A stretch of 64,000 nt of DNA from contig OZ024827.1 in assembly GCA_964016985.1 (NCBI GenBank), forward strand, positions 57,393,507 through 57,457,506. The letters are read 5' to 3'. Within the stretch, counting starts at the first letter, position 1, and each line of letters opens with the position of its first letter. Below the pieces are notes generated by a model. That model searched no databases. It was given only the letters and a program-made list of their open reading frames with translations, and was not told where the DNA came from. Position numbers and translations under genes: made by a program. This document shows positions 1-8,355 of this stretch, in pieces. This stretch comes from Anodontia alba (Eukaryota > Mollusca > Bivalvia > Lucinida > Lucinidae).

Positions 1-617
1 TATGGTGCTCATGTTGAAATGAAAAAAAAATGGGTTATTTCAATCAGAAGGATGTTATGTTTGTAAACAACGTGGTGAAACTGAATTTGATGTTATTATT
101 GAACAAAAAACAAAAATGTAATAGAGGGCAATACAAATCAATAAACCACATTAAAAACATGCTCAAATGCCTATGATCGTACAAGCTAAAGCATGGCGCG
201 ACGTACGGGATGAAATATTAAATATTGTAAAATATGATTTACGAGAAGTGTGTTCAATGCCAGTAATAAAGTTGATATTAAAAAAAAACACGGGCTCTCA
301 TCATATTATAACAATGTACAACAAATATATTGCAGAATAACGGGAGCCCCGCCAATTTATTTATCAAGAGAAATGGAAGAGCGGATTATTTATCTATTAC
401 AAAGATTTTGCGTTCATTTAAAAAACACTGCCCATCGAAAAGGAAGAACTCTCTCAGTTATTCATATGTTTTAAAACAATGATTTAAAATTTTAGATCTG
501 GAAGATTATGCTAATTACTTTAATCTTCCAAAAGGCAAACATAGTTTGAGAAAGTATGATAAACATTTGGAAACAATATGCAAAGAAATGAAATGGAAAT
601 TTCATTATTCTGTGTAG
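1..617 (+). pseudogene. VLTF3-like late transcription factor, Polinton-borne, partial and frameshifted
   Basis: Cut by the left edge. Seen in the sequence: a CYVC pair near 56-67 (possible zinc ribbon), then SINH near 139-150, then pieces in shifted frames including ILKK, GLSSYYNNVQQIYCRITG with APP following, YLSREMEERI, and after another shift LDLEDYANYFNLPKG and ETICKEMKWKFHYS ending with a stop at about 617. This order (Cys pair, INH, YY..I...ITG.PP, R..LS, final CxxxxW.F) fits the poxvirus/NCLDV VLTF3-like late transcription factor family as I know it. At least three frame changes, some at A-runs, and internal stops make it a pseudogene. It directly precedes the packaging ATPase on the same strand, so it is inferred to be part of the Polinton. 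The family call is by pattern recognition only. Confidence 0.55.
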
Positions 618-742
618 TTATATTATAGATGAATGTACCAAATTATGATTATAAAATAAAGAGGTCAAAAGAACAATTCAAACAGTTAGAAGATTATATG
701 CCCGACCAATGTTTTCGAATGCTTATATGAGGTGCATCAGGA

Positions 743-2344
743 CTAATAATAGTCAGTCTGTCATTACTGACAATGACCAATCTTAATCACATGCGAAAAA
801 TGCTGCTGTTTGTGCGTTCTAAGATGGCTGGCAGATTAGACCAATTCTAGCTCTAAACTGTCTGTTGCAGATAGAACAATAGAGGTCAGAGCAAGACAGT
901 GTTGGTGATGCCTGGGCTCTGGCTTTGCGCTGTGCACGTTTCTGCTCGGCTTCGCCGATTCTTTTTGCCTCATATTCACTAGCACCTCTTCTGATGAGGC
1001 CTCGCCACTTTGCTCGGTCCTGTGCAATTTGTTCCCACGACTCTGTTGGTATGTTGAAATCCTTGATGGAGGCTTTGAGGGTGTCTTTGTATCGCTTCTT
1101 CTGACCACCATGGGAGCGTTTGCCCATTTGTAGTTCTCCATAGAGGAATTTCTTTGGCAAACGTTCCTCAGGCATCCTGGTAACATGGCCTGTCCATCTT
1201 AACTGTGCCAATTTCAGAAGAGTATGTACACTCTGCATCCCTGCCCTTTTCAGGACTTCTGTGTCTGGAATCCTATCTTGCCACTTAATCTTTATAAGTT
1301 TTCTTAGGCAACTTAAATGGAAGGGGTTCAGTCTTTTGGCGTGCCGTTAGTAAACTATCTACGTTTCACATGCATACAATAGTGTTGGCAGCACCACAGC
1401 TTTGTAGACTTCCAGTTTTGTGACAAGCCTCATTCCACTTCGATCCCAAACACTACCACGTAGTCGGCCAAATGCTACACTAGCTTTGGCAATCCTGGCA
1501 TTGACTTCATCATCAATGTGCACGACTCTTGACAATGTGTTTCCAAGGTAGGTGAACTTGTCTACAACTTACTATCTTTGACCTTTCACTGTAACGGTGG
1601 GCTCCTTGTAAGACTTACCAGGTGCTGGTTGATAAACCACCTCGGTCTTTTTGATGCTGATTGTGAGGTCATAGCTGTCACAGGAGTCAGATACTTGATC
1701 TACACTTGTTTGCATCATCTCTTTTGTTAGAGCACCCTTTGCCACCAGCAAAGAGGAACTCGTCTAGCACCTCTGTCTGCACCTTGGATTTGGTATGCAA
1801 CCTTCTTAAGTTGAAAAGCTTCCCATCAAAGCGATACCTAGTAGGTATACCATTGTCACCATCCTGGAAAGCAGCTGTGAGCATGGAAGAGAACATCATG
1901 CTGAACAGAGTTTGGGCTAGTACACAGCCTTGCTTGACACCATTTCTCACAGGGAATGGATCAGAAAACTCACCATCATTTTGGATCCGTGCAAGCATAG
2001 CATCGTGGACCTGCCTCACAATTGCTATGAACTTGGTCGGACAGCCAAACTTCGCCATAATTTCCAAAGGCCCTCACGACTGACTGTATCAAATGCTTTG
2101 GTAAGGTCAAGAAAGGTCATGTAGAGGTCCATGTTCTGTTCCTGGCATTTCTCTTGAAGTTGCCTTGCTCTGAAGATCATGTCAATTGTTTCTCTGTCCT
2201 TTCTGTATCCACACTGGCTTTCTGGTAGAAGTCCTGACTGTTCAAGATGTTCACTCACTCAGTTAAGTAGAACTCTTGCAAGGATCTTCCCAGCAACTGA
2301 CAATAAAGAGATGCCACTATGATTATCACACAACTGAGAATTCT
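743..2344 (-). mobile_element. 5'-truncated non-LTR retrotransposon inserted in the ATPase gene
   Basis: A reverse-transcriptase-bearing segment in antisense to the Polinton. It is bounded by an imperfect direct repeat, GCATCAGGA at 734-742 and GCATTAGGA at 2345-2353 (8 of 9 match), read as a target-site duplication. The 5' end (right side) is truncated inside the finger region. The 3' end (left) lacks an obvious poly-A tail. Clade not assigned. Confidence 0.8.
819..2340 (-). pseudogene. Non-LTR reverse transcriptase, palm to C-terminus, degraded
   Basis: Read on the minus strand: ISLLSVAGKILARVLLN at the truncated start, then a stop, then ESQCGYRKDRETIDMIF, RT motif A in FLDLTKAFDTV, motif B in NGVKQGCVLAQTLFS, and the motif C position reading FLFAGGKG instead of the expected FADD. 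The two catalytic aspartates are therefore absent. After frame changes come a thumb/connection region (KKTEVVYQPAPGKSY) and a long C-terminal ORF (1238 to 819) with LRWTGHVTRMPEERLPKK and a terminal CSICNRQFRARIGL, which looks like a Cys-His finger. This architecture is typical of an APE-type LINE widespread in molluscs and fish. It cannot be active because of its truncation, stops and lost active site. Confidence 0.85.
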
Positions 2345-2888
2345 GCATTAGGAACGGGAAAAACGAATACATTGATTCATATGTTGTTAAAACCATTGAT
2401 AAATTACGACAAAAATTTATTTATATGCAAAGAATCTGGAACATGATAAATACAATCTATTGACAGAAAAATTAAATAAAATTGCAGACAAACATGGGGT
2501 TTCATTAGAAGACATACTATTGTTTTGAAACGACGAGATTATTCCAGTTGATGAAATGGACAGTTCTGGCCAAAAAGTAATAGTTTTTTATGATTATGTT
2601 TGCGAAAAGAATTAAAATGATATTATTAATTATTTTATTCAAGGGAGGCTAAAGAATTGCTGCGTAATTTATCATGTTATAAAACACCAAAGGATATAAG
2701 ATTAAATTGTTCACATTATATAATTTTTGAAGCACCAAGTAAGAAAGAAGCTATGTCTAAATGCAACGAACAAAATATACCATTAGATAAATATGATAAA
2801 GCATTTGATAAAAGATATAATTTTATTTATCTTGACAAAACAAATAAGAAAATAAAAAATGATTTTTATGGCAATATTTAATATAGAA

Positions 2889-3957
2889 GGGAATATTTAA
2901 TCATACTGATGAAAAAGGTAAAGAAGATTCCGCAGGCATTATAAATTTTGGTATTCTTGCCGCGGAGTATGTGAGACAAGAGCAAATGGCTAATTACCTT
3001 CACAAAGGGAAGAATCAAACGAATATTCTTAGTAGCCTAGACATGGGGAATAATAATATAACAAATCTAAAGGATCTGTCGGGCCCAAGGGATGGTATTC
3101 CAAAGAGATTTCTTTTTAGAAGATTACAAAGGTTTGCAGATAAATATAAACTTGAGGACCTTTCGGCAGTGGGATCAGAAAATAAAGATGCTATTAAAGC
3201 GATTCAGGAAAAATTAAAGGAAAATAGAATGGCATGCCAGGTAGACCTACATTTGTTACGGAATGAATTAAAAACAATGAGCGAGAGTCTAAAGACCGAC
3301 ATTGATAGTAATAAAAGTGAAATTATGAAAAAAAAAAAAAAAAAAAAAAAAAATAGAGGAGACATACGCCAAAGAGTTGAGTCATTGAGAGGAGCATTTG
3401 AGAAAAATTCGGTAAAAAAAGTAAGTAATGATGAACTGCAACAGAAACTGAATGAGTTGAATAATAAGTTTCAAGAAGACATTGAAAGAAGTAAAAGAAT
3501 GATTAATAGAAATAAAGATGAGGTGGGAGAGGAAATAATGAGAATTAATGAGCAAATGAGATTAACAGAGGAAAATATAGAAAGCACAGAACAGTAATGG
3601 AAGAAATCGACTTTGATACTAAAACGAATACTTCAGAAAGAAAAAAGTTAGAAACATCTCTACGAGTGGCAAGTAGGGACATAAGAACAAATGAAGAGGG
3701 TATAAAAGTTTTAAAGCTGAACTGAAAAGTCTTATTGAGGAAGAAGTAAATGGAAAAATAAAACCTATATAGAAAATAAAATAAGAAAAATGAATCGATC
3801 TATCGGTAAAATAGAAGATATACTTAGAGAAAAAACGTCAATGGCATCAAATCTTGATATAGGTAACAACGGGATATTGAATCTGCCTCCCACAAGAGAC
3901 CCGGAAGAAAGTACGGAAAGTCACAGTGATCCTGTTAGTATCAAACATTTATATTGA
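2889..3957 (+). pseudogene. Coiled-coil fibre-like protein of the Polinton, shaft part
   Basis: The open frame runs from about 2889 (INFGILAAEYVRQEQM) to 3597, then continues in other frames to a stop at about 3957. The main ORF (GTG at 2971, 208 aa) is highly charged and rich in heptad-like Lys/Glu/Leu repeats, consistent with a long coiled coil. A motif SLDMGNNNITNL (about residue 22) recurs near the end as NLDIGNNGILNL followed by DPVSIKHLY. Similar LDMGGN-ITNL units are known to me from phage-type fibres, so a trimeric capsid fibre is a plausible role. A 26-base A run codes for a poly-Lys stretch in the middle. It ends where the Helentron-like insertion begins; the piece at 5701-5961 may be its distal domain. 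Confidence 0.5.
3328..3353 (+). repeat. A26 homopolymer inside coding sequence
   Basis: A run of 26 A bases inside the coiled-coil ORF, kept in frame as poly-Lys. Its length may be an expansion or a sequencing/assembly artefact. Confidence 0.95.
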
Positions 3958-5700
3958 CTTCCAATGAACTTAAAGTCAATTGCCCTTTCGGTTCAGGAGA
4001 AAAAGTTCAAAACAGATTTTCAAGATGGCCACCATAGCCGCAATTTTAGATTTCCTATCGCAACGATTTCAGCTATTTTTGATCTACAAGTCACCCCGAT
4101 GCTTCCTACCAAGTTTCGAGTCAATTGGCCTTTCAGTTCAGAAGAAGAAAAGAAAAATAGATTTTCAAGATGGCCGCCATCTTGGATTTCCGATCGGAAT
4201 GATTTTAACTATTTTTATATCAACAAGTCACCCCGATGCTCCTACCAATTTTCAAATCAACTAGCCCTTTGGTTCAGGAAAATAAGTGAAAAAAAAAGAG
4301 TTTTAAGATGGCCGCCATGACAGCCATCTTGGATTTCCGATCAAAACAATTTAAGCTATTTTAGATCTACAAGTCACCCCAATGCTTCCTACCAAGTTTC
4401 GAGTCAAATGGCCTTTCAGTTCAGGAGAAGAAGCGAAAAATAGATTTTAAAGATGGCTGTCATGGCGGCCATCTTGGATTTCTGATAGGGATGATTTTAT
4501 CTATTTTTGATCTACAGGTCACCCTGATGCTTCCTACCTAGTTTAAAGCCAATAAGTCTTTCGGTTCAGGAGAAGAAGTGAAAAATAGATTTTCAAAATG
4601 GCTGCCATGGCGGCCATCTTGGACTTCCAATCAGAACGATTTTAGCCATTTTAAATCTATAAGCCACCCGATGCTTCCTACCAAGTTTCAAGTCAATTGG
4701 CTTTTGGGTTTAGGAGAAGAAGCGAAAAAAAAAAGATTTTCAAGATGGCCACCAGGGCGGCCATCTTGGATTTCCTATCAGCATGGTTTTAGCTATTTTT
4801 GATCTACAAGTCACCCTGATGCTTCCTACCAAGTTTGGAGTCAATTGGCCTTTTGGCTCAGGAAGGAAGTGAAAAATAGATTTTCAAGATGGCGGCCATG
4901 GCGGCCATCTTGGATTTCCGATTGGAATGATTTTAGCGACTTTTGATCTATAAGTCACCCCGATGCTTACTACCAGGTTTCGAGTCAGTTCGCATTTGGG
5001 GTTAGGAGAAGAAGCAAAATATAGATTTTCAAGATGGCCGCCATGGCGGCCATCTTGGATTTACGATCGGCATGATTTTAGCTATTTTTGATCTACAAGT
5101 CACCCCGATGCTTCCTACAATGTTTGGAGTCAATTGGCTTTTGGGTTCAGGAGAAGAAGTGAAAAATAGATTTTCAAGATGGCGACCATGGCGGCCATCT
5201 TGGATTTCCGATCGGCACAATTTTAGCTATTTTTGATCTACAAGTCACCCAGATCCTTCCTAGCAAGTTTGGAGTCAGTTGGCCTTTCGGTTCAAGAGAA
5301 GAAGCGAAAAAGAGATTTTCACGATGGCTGCCATGGCGGCCATCTTGGATTTCCGATCGGTACGATTTAAGCTATTTTTATCTACAAGTCACCCCAATGC
5401 TTCCTAGCAAGTTTGGAGTCACTTGGCCTTTCGGTTCAGGAGAAGAAGCAAAAAATAGATTTTCAAGATGGCTGCCATGGCGGCCATCTTGGATCTCCGA
5501 TCGAAACGATTTTAGCTATTTTTGATCTACAAGTCACCCCGATGATTCCTACCAAGTCAATTGGCCCAGAGGTGTAGGAGGAGTAGGCTTTTAAAGCAAT
5601 TGTTGCCGCCGCAAGACGGACGACGCACGACGCACGACGGACGGACATTGACTGACCACAATAGCTCACCATGAGCACTTCGTGCTCAAGTGAGCTAATA
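3958..5700 (-). mobile_element. Helentron-like tandem-repeat element, copy 1, antisense and 3'-truncated
   Basis: About twelve diverged units of roughly 145 bp, each with the text 'GATGGCCGCCAT ... AGCTATTTTTGATCTACAAGTCACCC'. The right end carries the element's 5' terminus in reverse orientation: complement of AGCTCAC(C/T)TGAGC, a GAA loop and its stem at about 5664-5697, next to a CGTCGTGCGTC-rich stretch at 5610-5650. The other terminus (GTGGCCCGTGGGCC-type hairpin) seen in copy 2 is missing at the left end. It sits between the fibre shaft and the putative fibre head. The small ORFs in it are chance frames across the units. Confidence 0.8.
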
Positions 5701-5961
5701 ACCAGGCCGATAACGGACGGTAATCTCTTTGGATTTATCCACGGGCTCCTCCCAGGTGCGCCGAAATATGCGCAATTAGAGTTACGACACAGTATTCGAG
5801 AGCATCATATTAAAAATGATTTTGACTTTGTGGAGGGCAATATATTTAATTTTTGGGGCAGGTTCGCTGAATACGCCGGTGAAAGCACCGAGTTGAGTCT
5901 TTTTCCTTACAACTCGGTTTTTTTAGATGGATCAACAGTATCTTTATATTATAATTCATAA
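5701..5961 (+). pseudogene. Possible distal (head) domain of the Polinton fibre-like protein
   Basis: An open frame entering from the repeat element and ending with TAA at about 5959-5961. Visible text: ITDGNLFGFIHGLLPGAPK, LRHSIREHHIKNDF, FPYNSVFLDGSTVSLYYN. It is not a family I can name. The composition (Gly, aromatic and short hydrophobic alternation) suggests a beta-rich globular domain. Since the shaft gene stops at the other side of the insertion, on the same strand, I infer this is its C-terminal head. It could instead be the end of a separate gene whose start was lost. Confidence 0.4.
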
Positions 5962-5988
5962 AATAATAATATAGATATATAATATATA

Positions 5989-6700
5989 ATGGAACAAACA
6001 ATCACGCTTTCATCTCAAGTAGCAAGAGTGAATAATTCTAATAACACACCGAGTGACTTTACAACATTATTTGATCGGCCAGTTACATTAGATAGAAATA
6101 AAAGCGCATTTATAGGCCTCAAGGAAATAAACACAATGACATATTCATGGTACAATGTTAGCAAAGAATATAATAATGATATAATTAGATATCAAAATGG
6201 AACAGAATATAAAATAATTGCTTTTACAAATGGGTGCTATTCTTATTCCGAACTCTGACTATATACGGGAGCTTCTTATTGAAAACGGTGATATGGAACC
6301 AAATGGAGATAGCCCAATTAAAATTGAATTTGATTTGACTAGTTTTAGATGCTTAATAACAATTGAGCTAAGAGATAATAATTTTAAGGAACTTATTGGT
6401 TTTGAAAGGGAAATAATCAGGGAATTAAGTTTTGGGACCAAGGTCCCGAACATAACGAATGGCATCGACACTCTTTACATTCACTGTGATGGAAGTTATA
6501 GTGACACAATTTATACAGTGAGTTCAGCAGCTTTTACAAGAAGTTACCCATTTTCAAAAGAACCAATAAGGATTTCGTATTGCGAAGTGAACAAGACAAT
6601 CATTAACAGTATTAGAATATATATTACAGATGTGTTTGGCAGAATAATAAACCTAAACGGTGTTGATACAAGTTTTAGTTTTATCATTAAAGGAGAATAA
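5989..6700 (+). pseudogene. Uncharacterised Polinton-associated structural-type protein, one frameshift
   Basis: ATG at 5989 starts MEQTITLSSQVARVNNSNN, with TYSWYNVSKEYNNDIIRYQNG further on. The frame stops at 6258, but the adjacent frame continues from about 6245 (NSDYIRELLIENGD) to the stop at 6700, so one indel near 6245-6255 splits a gene of about 235 codons. The N-terminal pattern (short strands, an SWYN motif, then YNND..RY) is like a family of unnamed proteins I associate with Polintons of cnidarians and arthropods, probably virion components. Function is not established. It lies 28 bp after the preceding stop and 20 bp before the next ATG, as in compact viral gene clusters. Confidence 0.55.
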
Positions 6701-6719
6701 AATATATATAGATAATATA

Positions 6720-7123
6720 ATGGGAGTACAAAGGAGACATAACCAAAATTTAGGCGAATATGAACATTATGATGCTTTGACAGAAACGCGGATAGAATAT
6801 AATCCATTGACTGAAGGATCAGGAATTTTTTATATTTTTTTTTTAAATATAGGGTCTCACTTAGCGACAGAGGGTGTAGAAAAAGCAGCATCAAAAGCAG
6901 CAGAGGCAGCATTAGAGTCGGGAATGAAAAAAGTTGGAGAAAAAGCCGGAGAAAATACATCAGATAAGATTTGTCCCAAACAACCAATGGGGAGATCATA
7001 ACTATCGTATACTCTATTTGCAACTGGTGCTCTTTCGGGATTGGCATCAACAGGATATGGGAAATTATTTGGATCAGGGATGATAACCATACCGGCTTCA
7101 CGGAAAATAAACATAATAAAAAG
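6720..7123 (+). pseudogene. Small Ala-rich helical protein of the Polinton, frameshifted and interrupted
   Basis: ATG at 6720 begins MGVQRRHNQNLGEYEHYD. A T-rich stretch at 6828-6843 encodes a hydrophobic patch that may include an indel. Then comes an Ala/Lys/Glu amphipathic helix (VEKAASKAAEAALESGMKK), and a further frame change gives GALSGLASTGYGKLFGSG up to about 7123, where the retroelement tail is inserted. The size, the membrane-like patch and the helix suggest a minor virion or membrane-active protein. I cannot name the family. Confidence 0.45.
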
Positions 7124-7706
7124 GGTTGGGGCTTGACGATATGTCTTTGGCTTGGCCCGCCGTGGTTCAACTATTGGTTTTCATTTACTCTGGTATACTG
7201 TAGAATTGGCCATGAGTGCTCGTCTTTGTTTGTCGTGGTGATTAATTTGATTTTTGTGTTTTCGCTTTGGTGCGTTGGCTGGGTTGGGGGCCTTTGTGCG
7301 GGCCGGGTTTTTGTGTGTTTCTGTATTGGGGGTTGCGTCGGGGCCCGGGGTGGGGTTGGCTAGCTGTGGAAGTGCTTTAAACCCCCCGGTGGTTTGCTCT
7401 GCTGACCGTTCTAAGGCGGTGGTCCCGGTGTTAGTCTTACTCTTTGTTGCTTTGTGGTTTATTCTACGAGGCGATTTGTTGTATGTCTTTCCGTGTGTCA
7501 TTTTGTTCTTGTGTTTTTCAGTCCTTTTAGTATTGTGATTACCTCGCTTGGGGAACAGAGAGCTAATCTTAGTGCTTTTCGTACGTTTGTTCGGTTTGTG
7601 CTTGTTTGGATTTGTCGGTTTCCTCTTCCTCTTGGGGTCTGGGAAGGGCTGCGGTTTGTGATTGTGGCACTCCCTGGACTTTTCTCTTATCTTTTTTGGG
7701 GTCACA
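7124..7706 (+). mobile_element. Retroelement 3' tail (family R), 5'-truncated, inserted in the Polinton
   Basis: Begins GGGTTGGGGCTTGACG and ends CTGGACTTTTCTCTTA followed by T-rich sequence. The same tail occurs at 13489-14045 (minus), 47643-47977, 50635-51032 (minus) and 52387-52638. The shared 3' end and variable 5' ends indicate 5'-truncated retrotransposition. It contains no convincing gene; the 189-residue minus-strand ORF is discussed among rejected items. Confidence 0.7.
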
Positions 7707-7777
7707 TTTAACAAAAGGATAGAAGAATAAGATTGAAAAAGGCAAACCAATTTCTCTCACCAAAAATCAAAATATGA

Positions 7778-8268
7778 ATGGACGATTTCACCCACTTTTG
7801 TACTTCACTAATTTCTTCTGTAATAAATGTTATAACAGGTAAAGGCGGGCTTCAAATTGGTAGCCGCCGAAGGGGAAAAGGAGACCTACAAATCGATAGT
7901 CGGTCAAGGACATACAGAAGAATACCCAGAATTAAAACAAAATCATTTGAATATAAACCAATTAATAATTTTGATATAAATCTTTGGGTTAATGAATCAG
8001 GAATAAAAAAAAAACTTTGATGGCGTTTTAAATAAAACAATGTAAAAATGAAAATTGCGGAATAATAAATATTGATGACCCTCATGGGCCCGGCACTAAC
8101 TGGACTTGTTATATAAACGATACGTATGTCGATCCATTTGGATTACTGCCACCTGAAAATCTGAGTTTTATTAAAATGTTTAACAATCTGCAATATCAAG
8201 ATCCTAAATCAGTACGTTGTGGCTACTATTGTCTGTTTTGTGTTTTATTTAGAAATATCAAGAGGTGA
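7778..8268 (+). pseudogene. Adenain-like maturation cysteine protease, catalytic His lost, frameshifted
   Basis: The frame starting at 7778 carries a Gly/Arg-rich segment, then YKPINNFDINLWV. It breaks at an A-run near 8006-8014. The next frame reads CGIINIDDPHGPGTNW at about 8055-8103, DTYVDPFGLLPP, NLQYQD and RCGYYCLF, with a stop at 8266-8268. In adenovirus-type proteases of Polintons the triad is His, Asp/Glu and Cys with an oxyanion Gln. Here Asp (in VDPFG), Gln (in LQYQ) and Cys (TGT 8218-8220) are present, but the position after GPGT is Asn (AAC 8098-8100) instead of His. The protease would cleave virion precursors during assembly. Frameshift and missing His indicate a dead gene. Confidence 0.8.
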
Positions 8269-8355
8269 ATTCATTTTATGCTATTTTGTATAAACTTTTG
8301 AACCCATTAAATCAAGAAATAAATGAAAAAATAATAAAAGCATAATATATAAACC

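Larger units (their letters stand above)
629..2880 (+). pseudogene. Polinton packaging ATPase (A32/FtsK-like), split by a LINE insertion
   Basis: The N-terminal piece starts with ATG at 629 and runs to about 742. It has an in-frame TGA at 728-730 just before the first half of the P-loop, GASG. The second half of the loop, GTGKTNT, begins at about 2350 after a 1.6 kb LINE insertion. Downstream lies a Walker B-like string VIVFYDY near 2577-2598, where an acidic residue would be expected at the Tyr. It is followed by a conserved C-terminal block YKTPKDIRLNCSHYIIF and DKRYNFIYLD, ending at 2880. This matches virion-packaging ATPases of Polintons and adintoviruses, which pump DNA into capsids. Frames change at least twice in the right half. 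The neighbours are the VLTF3-like gene and the fibre-like gene, all on the + strand. Confidence 0.75.

Noticed and set aside
6544..7170. 208-codon minus-strand ORF
   Set aside because: Shadow of the + strand Polinton genes at 5989-7123; hydrophobic composition from the complement of A-rich codons.
7181..7750. 189-codon basic ORF on the minus strand, with similar ORFs in the other family R tails
   Set aside because: It is antisense to the element as defined by its common 3' end and 5' truncations, low-complexity Lys/Pro/Asn, and probably kept open by composition. Not called as a gene, though its conservation might be tested by codon-substitution analysis.
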